64,000 nt of DNA, from contig VZRS01015035.1 in assembly GCA_013398055.1 (NCBI GenBank), forward strand, positions 938,270-1,002,269, written 5' to 3'. Below the pieces are notes generated by a model. The model saw nothing but the letters and a program-made list of their open reading frames with translations. It was not told where the DNA came from and ran no database searches. The position numbers and the translations under genes were made by a program. This document shows positions 40,285 to 53,700 of the stretch, one piece after another (the first letter of the stretch is position 1; every line of letters begins with the position of its first letter). The DNA comes from Ifrita kowaldi. Lineage: Eukaryota; Chordata; Aves; Passeriformes; Cinclosomatidae.

Positions 40285-40339
40285 AAGAGATCCTGAGTCT
40301 TGCTGCCTCCAGGGAAAGCTCGTCTGTTTGGGTCTTACA

Positions 40340-41995
40340 GTGTGTGTTTATTTCATATATATACACTGTAGTAGCTTCAATGTGATAATTTCAGGGAACT
40401 GTTGGACTTTACTGGCAAAGTCCTTTATTTATTTTCAGTTTCTGCCCATTTCAGACTGAAGAATATGTAACTGTTGGTAGCCCTATGATTTCTCTGGGGA
40501 GTCATCTTTGCTGTTGTACTGTGCCCAGTTTTGATTAAAAGTTGTTAATTTTTTGCACAGTCAGAGACCACAGAATCTCTTATCAAGATGTTTTGATGCC
40601 ACTGCAGGCTCAAATCTTTCTCTTTACAGAAGGTATCAGACTCAGGCTGATGATGAACTTTGACTTTTTAACAATAAAATCTAATCCCACACTACACCAA
40701 ATTCTTATTTTATATTTCAAATGACGTGGCAACAACGCATTGATCAGCCTCTGTTAAGAGAGGAGATGAGTCAGCAGTATCCAAAATATATTACAGCTCC
40801 CTGCAGTAAGACCTGAACTTAAATCTGTGCTCCTTTAAACCTTGGCTTAATGAAATGCTGACCAGTGCCAAAAAGTGTCTCAGAGCATTGGATTCCCAGC
40901 AGACCCAGCCTCCTCGGTGAGACAGTCACAACACACCAGGAAATGTCAAACCCTTTCAGACTCAGGCACTTGCTCTTTATCCTCCTATGAGTCGACTGGT
41001 TCTTCTTCATGGTAACTTGTGAACTCCTAATGCTCTACAAACATTCTCCAAGTATTAAATCAAGGTCATTGTACTGACACCTGTTTCTGTTCTACTCTGT
41101 TTTTATTCATAGCAGATGCGAAGGAAGGTTGTAGAAGGTATTCATTTTAAACCACTCTGTCAGCTGTCATTTAACCTACTAACAGAAACAAACTGATGGA
41201 ATAGTGCAAGAAACATCCTCAATATACATTCCAAAATCAGACGGTTTTCTTCTTATATAATACACACTTATGTAATACATTTTAAAGCACAGTCACCACA
41301 ATCTGTAATAAAATCCTTACAAAAAGGAGATCAAATGACAAGGCATTTTCTTGTGAAGAAAATGTGAATATCTTTCAGCTAACCCCTCTTTGAACCTGTG
41401 TTGTGTCCACACTGAAGGGAGCTATATCTCAATTTTTTAATATTAAGCCTAATACAACAAATGCAGTAGCAGAAATAAATTAAAAAATAATTATCAAAGC
41501 AAAATGAATTTTGAGATGAAAAGCAACCAGTTGATCTTAAATGGATGTAAAGTAAAATAAGGTATAGTAAATAGCAGAAATGAATTTAATAAATTCGAAT
41601 TAAGCTGAATCCAAAGTGAAGGGAATCCAATCAAATGAGCATTCAGCTACAGAGAACACATATACGTGTGAACGAAACAGCTGGCTGATATGTATAGCTC
41701 TATACCTTACAAAAAGCTTCCTGTACCTCTTTAGATACACAGATTTATCTAAATTAATATTCTAATAAATATTATGCTATAGACATAATAACAGAAACAT
41801 AGAACAGGGTAAAAAAAATTACCTTTCATTTTGAAAGGCTAACAAATGTAACAACAATAAAAAAGGCTGTAATGACCTTATTTATAGATAGTTTTCCTAG
41901 TTTTATTTGAAATATCTACTCACAGAAATGCAACAGAGTGCAATAAAGAGCGTGGTCCTGCCTCTGAGCCTACTTAGGAATTTAGTGGATGTTAC
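40340..41995. other. Non-coding AT-rich DNA, no gene seen
   Basis: No exon, repeat family or RNA gene was recognised. Open frames are 63 codons or shorter. Confidence 0.6.
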
Positions 41996-42166
41996 CACTT
42001 AGAAGAGTTTTGACAAAGCAATCACTCAGTGTAAAACCTTGATCGAAGAAGTTTTGTAAAGTGTTGGCAAATTCTTTCACAAGTGACTGCAAAAGTCCGA
42101 GGTAAATCCCCGGTTCCAGAGATGTGCCGGTAGAACCCTTGACCGGACATTTGGAGGCCTCAGCAA
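41996..42166 (-). CDS. Candidate internal exon, product unrecognised
   Basis: On the minus strand, an acceptor-like TGCTATCAG is followed by 171 bases without a stop, ending AGTG before GTAACA. Both borders would be phase 1, so the exon is symmetrical. The translation reads roughly AEASKCPVKGSTGTSLEP, then an amphipathic stretch GIYLGLLQSLVKEFANTL, then QNFFDQGFTLSDCFVKTLLS. Five CpGs fall within 171 bases (three of them CCGG), unusual here. In-frame stops lie just outside both splice sites. I recognise no family. The upstream polypyrimidine tract is only moderate and no partner exon was found, so this may be chance, an exon of an uncharted gene, or a relic of a captured sequence. Part of the segment can also fold as a hairpin (42095-42099 with 42144-42148; 42112-42116 with 42133-42137). 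Confidence 0.2.
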
Positions 42167-42869
42167 CTGATAGCACTTAATCAAAATGGAAGGCCAAAAG
42201 TATTAAGAATACAAATTATATATTTTCAATTTCCAGTTGCAATTAACGATGTATAAATACCCACTGAGATCTGACTCTACAAAGCAGAGCATGCAGCAGT
42301 TTGACTTTAATTTGCTACAGCGAATAGCAGCTATAGAGCAAGGAGGAGGGGCAAGGTAAAGGAGTTTGCTTCTCTATATACCTGCCTGCCAAAAAGCAAT
42401 GAAAAGCAAGGCCCATCAGTCTCTGAGCACTCACATGATCATCCAGCAGTGGCCAGTTTAAATGCTGGGAGAACAACAGCAAACAAGGGCAGAAAAAAGG
42501 CTGCCATTGCTTACTGTAAAATAAAACGTTCTCCCACAAGAAATATTGAGACTAAAACCCTTCATCTGCTCAACCTCGCTGATTAAGGAAGAGATAACAG
42601 AAATAATAACACTATACATTTGCAGGTGTGTGAATCATCTGAAGCCTTGGAAAATTTCAGGTTTAATCGACATCAGCAATTTCATGCAGCACTGAACCCT
42701 GGTGAATGCGGGCACATTCTTAACACTCCCAATGTCAGAAGCATTACATTTGCTCTCAGGTTTGGAGGAGATATGCACATGCTGATTGAAAGAGTCAGAT
42801 TAGTTCCCTCCTGATGACAAGAAGCAAAAAGGGAAGAGGACTGAGAGCTGCCCTGTGCCACTGAACTGG

Positions 42870-42935
42870 CTGGCGTGTCCCCAGATACGCCGCGCTATCA
42901 GCAAGCCGGCAGTGTCAGGGTGGGTATCAGCTGGT
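42870..42935. other. CpG-dense short segment
   Basis: Within about 60 bases there are five CpGs (GGCGTG, TACGCCGCGC, GCCGGC) in otherwise CpG-poor DNA. A plus-strand frame reads ELPCATELAGVSPDTPRYQQ and reaches GTGGGT, a possible donor, at about 42919. There is no convincing upstream acceptor. I do not call a gene. Confidence 0.3.
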
Positions 42936-43199
42936 AATAGTGGAAGAGTGCTGGTCTGATGCAGAGTCATTCTAAGCAAGATACACACTCACAGGAGCAG
43001 AAACTTTCGTTTAGAAAGCTCATCACTGGCCAGTGCATCCACAATGTTTGTGACACCAACACCAAACCAACATGAACGATAAGGCACACAACCATGAGCT
43101 GATGCAAGATTTATGATCATACCAGTCTCAGCCTTATGTTATAGCTACCATATGAGATCGTATTTCTGGAAAGAAGCAGCATTGATAAAGAGATTTAAT

Positions 43200-43545
43200 T
43201 GTCTGTCAGCATGCCTTACACTGCAGTTACTTCATTTACTTCAAGCCTGAATCTCATTACTACTTCAATTCCACAGGTTCCCCTCTGTCTCAAGGTGGGT
43301 GCTTAATTAGAGCAGCCCCCATAGTGCAAGCAAATACAGCAGACTTTCACTCTTTTCTCTCCCTGTCAGCCTGACAAATCTAATAGACTATTGATTTTCC
43401 ATCCTCAAAGAGATCAGGCTCCACTTTTGCCATTCAATCATGATATTAGCTGTCCATTAACTCCAATTCCCTGGCCTGACAGCTTGTGAACACCTCCAAG
43501 GCTGTTCAATCAGCCAGTCAACACCCAGACAACAACGCAATTACA
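43200..43545. other. Possible conserved regulatory element
   Basis: The text has even composition, lacks low-complexity tracts, and carries a dense mix of homeodomain-like cores (CTTAATTAG, ATTGATTTTCC, CATTAAC), a TCAATCATGATATTAGC word and CCTGACAGCTTG. This texture is common in deeply conserved vertebrate enhancers near developmental genes, and there is no open frame of note. Conservation was not testable here. Confidence 0.25.
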
Positions 43546-46500
43546 AACCTCTTCTAGACCGTAGCCCAGGTCTTAACCTTCAGCTTTCTCTCACTTCCTC
43601 AGAAGTTTATGTCCCTTTTTTCCCCATTTCTTTTTTGTCACCTTAATAATACTATTGCTTATTTATTTACTGTGGTTGAAAGAAAATATATTTCTGATTG
43701 ACAGGATGATTGTGTTATCCCCTGGAAAAATCATAATTTTCAAGTGAAGTTATTCCTACATCTCTGCTGCACCTGTAATGGCTCAAAACCAAAGCAAGCA
43801 CTATAAACATTTGCTATTTGTCAAAGGAAATAAATTTGTCAAACCTCACAGTTCTTCATTAACTTCAGCAGTACAATCTGTCCTGCCATTTCAAAAATCT
43901 CAGTCAGGCATGATTAGCCCACTGAAGAGACCACGCAGGATTCGATGAAAAGAGAAAAAGGGTGATAATTTTATGGTTTCCACTTGCTTATTAGCTGGTC
44001 TGTTTTGTGAAGCTACAAGGAATGGCCAAGAATTGTCTGACAACTGTTCTTCCCTCCAATATTTTGGCATTAAAATGTACACTTAGCCAAATTAACTCCA
44101 CATTATTGGTACACCTGTTCTTTATTTTTTTAAGTGCTGACAATCACCAGTACTTATCAGCCCACAGCATTCCTGCCAATTGCAAAATGAACGCTCTAAG
44201 TATTTCACTCTGAGTTTTAATAGCTTGTAACAACTGTGGCATGAATGACCTCAGTTTGTTAAGCACAGCCACGCAATTTGGCACTGACACAAAGAAAATA
44301 CTTGTAGCTCGTGGGAATTCCTTATATAAATAAATTATATATGGAAAAGTAAGTGGTTGTGACAATCTGATCTATGGGAAGCAGCTTAAATGCTGGTTTT
44401 TTGTTTCTTTTAGAGACTGAATTTGGCTTGAAATTGATATTCTTTAAAGCTTTTTGTTTGGGGGTTTCATGAGAAATGGGGCGTTTGGTGTTCACTGAAG
44501 TTCTTTCTTCCACACTACATTTGACTCAAATATTTCACAGCTGAAATTGTAACAGATACCTAATTCTGTATAATGCCACCTTTAATTACTTTCTGGTTCC
44601 GTTGCCTGGCATCCTCCCTGCAGATACCTCCTACATTGATCACCTTGGATAATGTACATAACACACAGAGAAATATTTTAGTTCTTTGTTGAGGGGATGT
44701 TCAGCTGTTTCAGTGTTAAATATAATTTATCTTTAATGAACAAATGACTGGTTTTACATACCTCATGCTGAATGCAGACTGATTTTTTTAACAATAGATA
44801 TGCTTTCTTTTATTATTGTTAATGATGTTAATAAGAAATCTGTAAATATTTTAGAGTGCATATTCAATTAACTAGTTCTGTAAACAGATTTTCTGTTCCA
44901 TTCCAGAGATCAAGGACGCAACAAATTCTGTGTTACACTTTAAGCATCCTACAATCAAATACTTACGAGTTTTCTAGTCTGGCCAAACGAATGCACCTCA
45001 AAGAACAGAGTTCATGTACTCTATTAATTTCTCCCTAGGATTCTTCAAAAAAGAACTCTTAACCTAGTGAAGCACATTTCTCTACTGTGATGAAAAGATG
45101 AACTGGGAAGAATGAGACTGCCACAATCAGCCCATTTGTATTCTAGGAAGTCTATTTTATGAAGGCATAGAATACTAATTTACACAATACCTGTCCCCCA
45201 TGGTAAATATTTGACCAACTGCAAAATTACTCTCATCCCTAAATTGCACATCAGATCCACTAAGATATCAACAGTAGTTTAGCAGCTCCCTTAAACACCC
45301 CTCAGAGTAGCCTGAATTTAAGATAATCATGCGGTGGCACTTCATGCAGTTGGCAAAATTCAGACTGTATGCACAATGATGGAAATAAGACCTATTTACC
45401 CTGAAATTTTGACACATTGTTCACACCTCGCAGCCTAACTGAGGGTAAACTGAGGCTTTTTAATTTTTGTAACAACTTCATCCACTCCCATCCCTCAAAG
45501 GATCTACTGTAAGTAGGTCTGCAGAAAATACATTCTTAAATTAAAAGCCAGTGTTTGCAGATATTATCCAGCATTCTTTCTTCATTTGTGGACTTTATTA
45601 TAGAAGGGTAGATTTTGTGTTAAATGAAATTTTCCTCTCATAAAGCAAACAGGCAAGAAATGGGCATGAATTCTAACTTGATTGCTGAACATAAAGAGCC
45701 CAAGCTCACAGAGTGTTTCTTTGAGGACCTATCTTGAGACCAGAGATGGGCTGTCTCGGCCTACCGAAGAAAATCTGTTGATCAGATCTTTGATTAATCC
45801 CTCTTTAGTAACCCTGCAGCCTTTAGGTCACTGACATTATCTTTGCCCAGTCTACAATGGAGACAGAGCATAGTGCCACCAAAGAACTATTTCACTTGAG
45901 ACAAAATAAACAGGACCATACAAAACCAATGTAATTGGATTTGCTGTGATGACCTACATATATGAGAACAGGTTTTGTAATGGAGATGTAATTTAAAGCA
46001 GTAATGATATAGCTTGCCAACAAATCTACTCAATATGCAAATCATTCAAATAATTTTAAAATCCACCGTTCTTTGATTTATGTAAAAACAGCCGTTATGT
46101 CAAAATAGTCTTTATATCTATTATACAGGTTTTAATATACACTTATAGTCAGCTTTCATCCAGATTCAATCATCTTTATGAAGATTCAATAGCATGTTTT
46201 TAAGTAGGCACAAAGTCAACTGGGCTACAGGGGTGCTTAAAGACTACCAAAATGAGCTAAGGTTAAAAAAAAGAGCCCAGAGAGAAGTCTTCCCTGAAAG
46301 AGGCAAATGTGTAATTAAAGTTCCAATCTCATTCAGAGGCTGAAAAATTAAAGGGAGGGACTGCTCTAAATAATACATTCTATTTCTAAAAACTTTGCAC
46401 ATAGTCCTTTTTCATCTCTTGACCTTACCATCGGGAAAATTGCTGTGTTTCTTTTAATAAAAATTACATCTCCCATTTGCAGCCTCCCAATCTGTTTCAT

Positions 46501-47766
46501 CTGGAAGCTGTTTCATCTATTCCCTATAGGTGAAACTCTGTCTTTAGACCTTTAATTAGGTGGTGTTGCCTTGACCACTGTAGCTTAAATTTCGTTTAAT
46601 ATTCTGATTCTAAAATGGCCACTTGTGTATTTGTGCTCCTGTATTGACCCTACAAATTTGTGTCAGAATTTGTAAGAGCTTTAAAGTGTTGGGGTTTTTT
46701 TATTCACCTTGCTCCATTTCACTGTGTTTTCTCCTAAGAAGGCCAATATCATTCTTTGATGAACTTTGATTTTATTTTTTCAGAACTCACCGCTGTCTCT
46801 TTTGAACAACACCGAAAAAACTGGCTAATAGAAAGCACAGAGAGTTCACTTCCATCTTCTGCAAAGTGCTGTTTCCCACACCTCAGTACACATTTCTGAT
46901 CAGCATTGCTACAGGTTACAACCACGACTTGTTGATGTGATTTATCTACTGAATATTTCATGTATTTTTGATACTATCAATGATCAGATTTTAATGATTT
47001 GTTTACAAGCATTATGTCAAAGACCAGTGAATAATTTCATCCTTCTGTGAATGTGTTCAGAGTTTTAAAACAACAAACAAACCAAAACCCCAACAACAAG
47101 TACATAGGAGATATTTCCCAATAGAAGATCCTGTCTGATTTCTGCTTTACTTCAGGGTGGAAACTTGGGTTCATATTTTAACGTTGATCCCTAACTGTTA
47201 GGGCACTGTTTCTTCTTACTGCACTTTGGTTTGAATTTTCATTTGTATGCAAATAAGTCTCTGATTTATGGCACCAGTAAAGATATTACTCAATGACTCC
47301 TATTTTTCAAACTTGCTTTCAGGGTATGTAGAATTAGATAAGCAACAATTTTCTCTGAGCCTGCATGCTGGCAAAATCCAGTAGAGTATTAAAGCATCAC
47401 CTCGCTTTTTGCTAAAAACCACATTTTCAAAAGAGCTTATTTCTTTAAAATATGAAGAAATAGATCTATACTTCAAAAAGCTCGATATCTTTGATTATCT
47501 GGTTCTCTGGTATAGCAGAAGCTACCCAGGCTCTTCATTTACACTTTGCTTCCAAGAGACTAAGGGATTTGTAATAATACTTGAAAGTCACACCTGAGTT
47601 TTATTGAAGTTCAGTCATTGGTGACAAAACTGCACCTACAAATTAAGGAATTAAATGAAAACAATAAGTAGAAATAATGGTACATCCTTCTTCAAAAAAT
47701 TCACATTTCCAAATTCTTCTTTCAACATAATCAACCCAAGTTGGATTGATATAGTTTTATTTTAAA

Positions 47767-47785
47767 ACAACCATGACATGGTTGT
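47767..47785. repeat. Perfect inverted repeat, 9-base arms
   Basis: ACAACCATG (47767-47775) and CATGGTTGT (47777-47785) are perfect reverse complements separated by a single A. It is followed by CATGATATG, so several CATG words cluster. Function unknown. Confidence 0.9.
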
Positions 47786-50700
47786 CATGATATGTCTGCT
47801 GAAGAAACTGGAGAGCAAATTTTTATCCATGTAAATCACCATTTTCTAACACCTTCTGTACCTTTACAAAGTGTTCGAAAAATGTGCTAACAATCAATGT
47901 CTCAATGTTCTTTACAATATTTAACTTTGTACTGCACCCAATCTATCACAATTAAGCTTCTGGCTGCTTACTCATTAAATCTAGAGGAAATGGAAAGAAA
48001 AAAGGGACAGCGAGGAGGGCAGCACACGAGGATTTGTTGAGGAATTTTCTTATATTGTCTTTCCATACTGGAAGTAGCTGGAAGCTGTCTCAGGTTCAAT
48101 GGTCTGACGTACTTGCTAAATTAGAAATTAAAATAATCTTTTTGTGTGCATCCCCGGTGTGACTCACAGAGCCCCATTTCCTCCTTCACATTACCTCCAG
48201 CTGAAGGAACCCTGTCATTAGTTAGATGACTGAGCTTCTGCTGGAATGAGTGGGCAATGGATAATTGCAGCTCAAGGCTGACTGTTCTCACTGCCACCCT
48301 GCCATGGGAGGGAGAAGTCACCCAGTTCTGGTGATTTCTGTGCCCATGGAAGTGCCACAGAGAGGAGAGGTGGGAAGGGGCAGCAGGAAAACAGAACCTT
48401 TGTCCAGCAGGAAACGGGAAATGCAGAGTGGTTCTGGCCATCTGACGCTCTGTAAGCGGGCATCACTTTTGTTCATTGTTCCTACTACCCACAGATTTTA
48501 CCACATCACTTCACAGACTGATAGGCCAGATGCTCAAACTATGTGATCTAATTATGCAGAACATTATGTTTTGAAATGAGCAATTTATATTGGAAAGTGC
48601 AGACTGAAAATCCTTTGATTTCACCACTCTTCTAAACACAAGCCTGTCATTTATTGTGTATATGGCATTCCTTGTTATGAAAAAGCATTCTTGTAGTTAA
48701 TTTTTTTTTTGGTGTTTTTGTTTAGATTTCCCCAGGGCAACAACCAAATTAATATGTTCCTCATGGGAAAACACATGTTGGTAATAACACTGTAGACAAA
48801 TTAGGTAGATAACCTGGAATCACAGTCAAAAGTAATCAGATCAGTGCTGAGTTCTAAGACAGAAAATGGGAAGTTTTGCCTTCTGTAATAATTCTAAATT
48901 AGGTTTCCTTGTATAACCTAAAGAAAGTATTGTAGAAGATTTTATACAGAGCACCTGTACTCGTGAAAAGATATTTTTCTTTGCTAAATAAAGTATAAAA
49001 TTTTAGGTTTAACTTCAAAATCCACCATTTGAAGTGTAAAGTCTCAGGAGGAGAAGATTTTTCTGAGTTACAAACCAGGTCTAGCACTAGAAGAGCACAG
49101 AACTAGGAATGCATAAATGGTACATCTTCACCTCCACCTGTTTCTTTTAACTACAGTCACAAATGTGTCTCTGTTAACCAATGGAACTTTCACCTTGAGA
49201 CACAGACGACTGAGCCACAGAACAGTAAACCCTGTTCTTCCCTAAATTTCCTGTGCTCTGTTATAGCCTATTACGCTGCCTACAACCCCTGAGCCACTCC
49301 AGATAAATCTTCCTCTATTTTGTACTCAGAGTCTCTGGACATCCAGGACAGTTATGCTTTCCCTCCCTTCTACGTTTACAGCTTGATTCTCCTTTTTTAC
49401 AACAGTGTAAATCGAGGGCCACTCCAATGAAATTAACACATTTGTGCTGATGTAAAGTAGGCATTAGAGATATATCAGACCCATTGCTCAGATTATGCTA
49501 AAAAAAAGAGAAGAAAAAACAGTTATGGTCAGATATCAGATGAGTCCAAAACACCTCCTTCAATATTAGATATTACAAGTAATTCAAATTTGCTGATTAT
49601 TTCTCATTTTCATGTTCTTCTGAGCTACCTGTGTAATATATACTTCATTTCCTATCCCTCTGAAGAGACTGGAAAGGATTTGTTCACATGAATGTATGTG
49701 CCAAGACAGACCCAGAGGAGTGACAGCAAAAAACATGAATTAACTCACTTATTTTATACTTAAGTGCCATTTAATATGATCCATTTACAAGGAGAAAATA
49801 GTTTCTTAGTATGAGTGGGTGCTATGAAGATTATGAGGCTCTGAATATGTATATTTATAGAGAGAAGACAATTTCTTCTGTTCTTTCAAGTCCAAAAAAA
49901 CATGATGGAAGGAAAAGATAAGTCTCAAATTTCAAGAGAGGCAATTGTCTAAATAATGGAAAATTTCCCAGCCTCTACTGGCAGCTCTTCATAATTGCCA
50001 AGAACCCCTGAGAAACGGGGGAGCCTCAAGCCACGTTTTACAACTCGCCACACCACCCCACCATCATACTGCCATTATACTACTTCTAAAATCAGCAAAA
50101 ACTGCCCCATGATCTATTATATTATGTGTGAAATGAAGAAAATGCATTTTATAAAATCTTTATAACATGGCTGTCTTGGTCCATGACACCTTCCAGAGCA
50201 CCTCTAAATAAGCATTTGGGAAAAGCAATCTGAGTAAATGGTTTTAAAGACAGGTTATTTATTTATTTGTTACACAAGACACAACTTCTCACATTATTGC
50301 CTCAAGTAAAATGAATGCTGATAATGCTCCCGCCTCTGAAACTGAACACATTTATATTAAAAATGTAGAAAGTACAGTATACACTGAGGTGCAATCTATT
50401 GACTGTGTCAGTAATAGCAGCTTTTTCATTTTTCCCCTTGTAATAGAAGTCATTGCTTCCATTCAGAATGTATTGTCAAGCTTTATTAATCTCGGCACAG
50501 AGGCCATCCTGGGCCTTGAAAGCTATTGCTTTTTTTTAAAGAGATGGTATTCTTTTTCTATGGCCTACTTGAGATCTATTTCAGGTCTGTCATAACAAGA
50601 AATCTCAAATTACAGGTCAACTTAAACAACACTTAATGATCACTGATGTGTTTAAAGTCTTCCTTGAAGAGCTTGAAAATGAATTATAATATTTTCAATT

Positions 50701-53700
50701 TTAAATAAGGAGTTTTTCTGCAGGTTGGCAATCAACATTGTAAGATGCTTCTTTGTCTCATTATTCTCAAAAGAAACTTGATTATTAGATACTGAAGGTG
50801 ATATTCTAAGCAGAGCTGAATGCGTGATCTCGAGGAAGGGTCGAGGAACATTCCCCTTTGAGCTCTGTAGACAGAACAGTCACTTTGGTGTCTTAATTCC
50901 AGAGCTGAAATTCTGACCCTAGCAAGGTCATTGGCATTTTTCTATCTACAGGGTTGTTTGGTTAGGTTTTTATTTCTAAATCTATCTTTTTGTAAGGTAT
51001 AATATCTGCATTGTGTTTGCACTCGGGTTTTCTCTAAAGGGGAAGAATGCAACAGTATAGGATCCACCAGTAACCCTTCAACAGTCATCATTTATATTAA
51101 AACTTGTTACAAACATAAATCCTCTCCCAATTTTGTAGCCCTAACAGTGTAATATTCTTGCAGTGGATATCTGTGTCGAATAACCACAGAGGGACCAGAG
51201 ACAAAGGATCTCACAACCATTTCAAACACTTCTGCTCTTCTGACGTGCCCCTGACCTACTCACATCCTTGTTTCTGCATCTGTTCCAAAAATTACTTTGC
51301 CAAGTGATTTGCATGAAAGATCCTACACAATTCTTATGGCCCTGAACAAGGACCAAATTTTGAACTACATTACTAAAATACAGGATTTTCTACTAAGTGT
51401 GATGGTTGAATTCAAACCCATTAATAGTAATATAGGGTGGTAAAGACCCCGAAATATGAAAACACCAGTTTAATTGTTTTATCAATAGTCTGAATTACTT
51501 GTCTTTGGCATGACTGTGTGCTTCCAGGTCCTGCTGCCCCTGGAGAAATGGTATAAGTATTTTCCAGCTTTTAGTAAGACAGTGAAAAAATTTATGTCAG
51601 GGCTTGCAGTTTTCTGGCTTTACATGCAGGTGGCATAGGCAGGGTTATCAACTTGTTCTTGCTACTTGAATATAAAATAAAATCACTCCACACAACCTGG
51701 TACCTGCTCCTGAAACCCAGTCCCTGCAAAAGTGTAATGGTTTGTGTGTAGCAAGTTAATAGCAGCACCAAGCAAGATTCCATTTGGCATCTTTCAGTTA
51801 TCAGGTCATCTTGGAAATTAAAAGAAAAGCAACTCCAATAGCAAAGTACAGAGATTTAAATCTTGCAAGGGATGTGCACAAAATGAAACGGAAAATCAGA
51901 TGCAATTAATGAAATAAAAGCCAACTCAAATGCCCTGTGATTTACAAGTGAAGTTTGATAAACCAACAAGCACTTATACAACAACTGTTGTGGTTTTTTT
52001 TAGGCTTGATTTTAAAATTTTCTTTTGAAAGGTTGAGGGTAGTTTCAAACGCTTAATACAAGGACTCAGATTCAAAGCAATATGATAAAAAGCTACTGTT
52101 GTGTCTTGGTATAAAACTGGCTAATTGGGAGTGCTCTTCACCAGGGAAAATAACTTTATGTCATTACATTAGAAGACGGTAACTTATTACTAAGTTGGCA
52201 CCTTCCCATTTAATAAATTTATTTGCTATTAATTTTGGAGGTGAATGTAACTGACACTTTCCAGGAATGGGCTGCAACTTCCTTGCACCATTCCTTGCAT
52301 ATAGGTGGCATTAAAGGTATGCAATGAGTTATTGCAGCCTATTTATTATATTCCAGGTTTTAACCTATTTAAGATACACACTAGGCATAGCTCAAATATT
52401 GCCACAGTTTACTATATTTGGTTTTTCACATTTTGCAAACATGAGAGATTATAAATTCTGGAAATCAGTTCTCCTTCCAGCAGGAATTCTCAAGAAGTAC
52501 ATAAGAGTTTGGTATACTTTTTTCTTCTTGAAAATAAAAGATAACCTTTACTAAACCTTTGGTCTGTGAAAATCAGAGTACTTTTCTTCCATATGAATTG
52601 CAGAATCACACCTTAAATAAGTGTGTTGAGCAGCCCTTGAGAATAATTTATACTTTTTTCAAAATGGACTTACAAGAAAAAGAAGCTTTACTGCAGTTAC
52701 AGAGTAAGGACACTTTGTTTAATACAGGGAATTGCTGTTGAAATCAGCAAGAAGTTTTTATGCCAAAGAACTGTAGAACTGAATAAATTTTGGGTAATTT
52801 GACAATTCAAGTAATCAAAGCACTACCATACACTCGGTTCCTTCCGGACGGAGTACATGATGACAATATCCTGTTTTTACTGGATTTTTATGAGATGCTG
52901 AGAAAAATTAAGATTCTAGGAAGAGCTTGTAGCATTAAATACCATTAACAGCCTTTAACACTAGATATTGATGGAATGACATTTTGATGTCTTAACTTTG
53001 GCCACAGCAACTCTTTTTATATTTTAGAATTTCTCTTAATTGATAATTTCTTTTACCTTTCAATTTTCAGTCTCAGTGTTAGTAAATATGGCATATATTA
53101 ATTAAATCCACTCTGAAAGTATCTTTTTATTGAAACAATACTCCTATATATATTCTATATTTTATGTACAAATGAGTGTATATATGCAAGAATATGTCTT
53201 TTAAACTGAAAAGACAACTTCCTCAAGAAACAGGTGGCTAAGACAAGTGAACAGATAATAATTGAACCTAATTTGCCACTTGAGCTTTGCAACAGGTTTA
53301 ATCAACTCAAAGAGGGCTCTTCAAAAGCACTGAACACTACAGGGCTATCTATAAATGTCATTCCATGGGCTAAAGGTAGAGCTGATGATAAAGGCATTGT
53401 CTTCTGTTGGATGCTGTACAGATTAAACTGCATCTATTCACTAGGAGAAGCAGTGAGACTTCACCATCTGTGAATCCTGCTGAGAATAAAAGTAATTTGC
53501 AAAGAGAATAGGGTGAGAAACTGCTATCAGACAGTGCTGTGGAGAGCAAGTGTGCCACACAAACTATTTCCTGTATACAAAGCAAAGGAAGGGAATTAAA
53601 AACTCCAGATCACTTTCCAAATTACTGGAACATTTGCTGAGGGTGGTGGGGAAGGTGCTTAGCTGATATTAGGTTTTTTTAGGTGCAGAAGTAGGATGTA

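Larger units (their letters stand above)
39931..40339 (+). mobile_element. Probable solo LTR of an endogenous retrovirus
   Basis: The unit is about 409 bases, far richer in CpG than its flanks, and has the order of retroviral LTR parts. It starts TGTTAAGA and ends TCTTACA, giving TG...CA ends that are imperfect inverted repeats. A TATAAATAAGG box lies at 40200, a GC-richer start region follows at about 40228-40260, ATTAAA lies at 40279-40284, and a T/G-rich tail follows as in U5. No primer-binding site, gag, pol or env follows, so it would be a solo LTR left by recombination. I found no clear target-site duplication (GGAA on the left, GTGT on the right), so the ends may be off. Overlapping open frames of 64 to 76 codons are shadows. 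The alternative is a genuine TATA-type promoter of an unannotated transcript. Confidence 0.6.
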
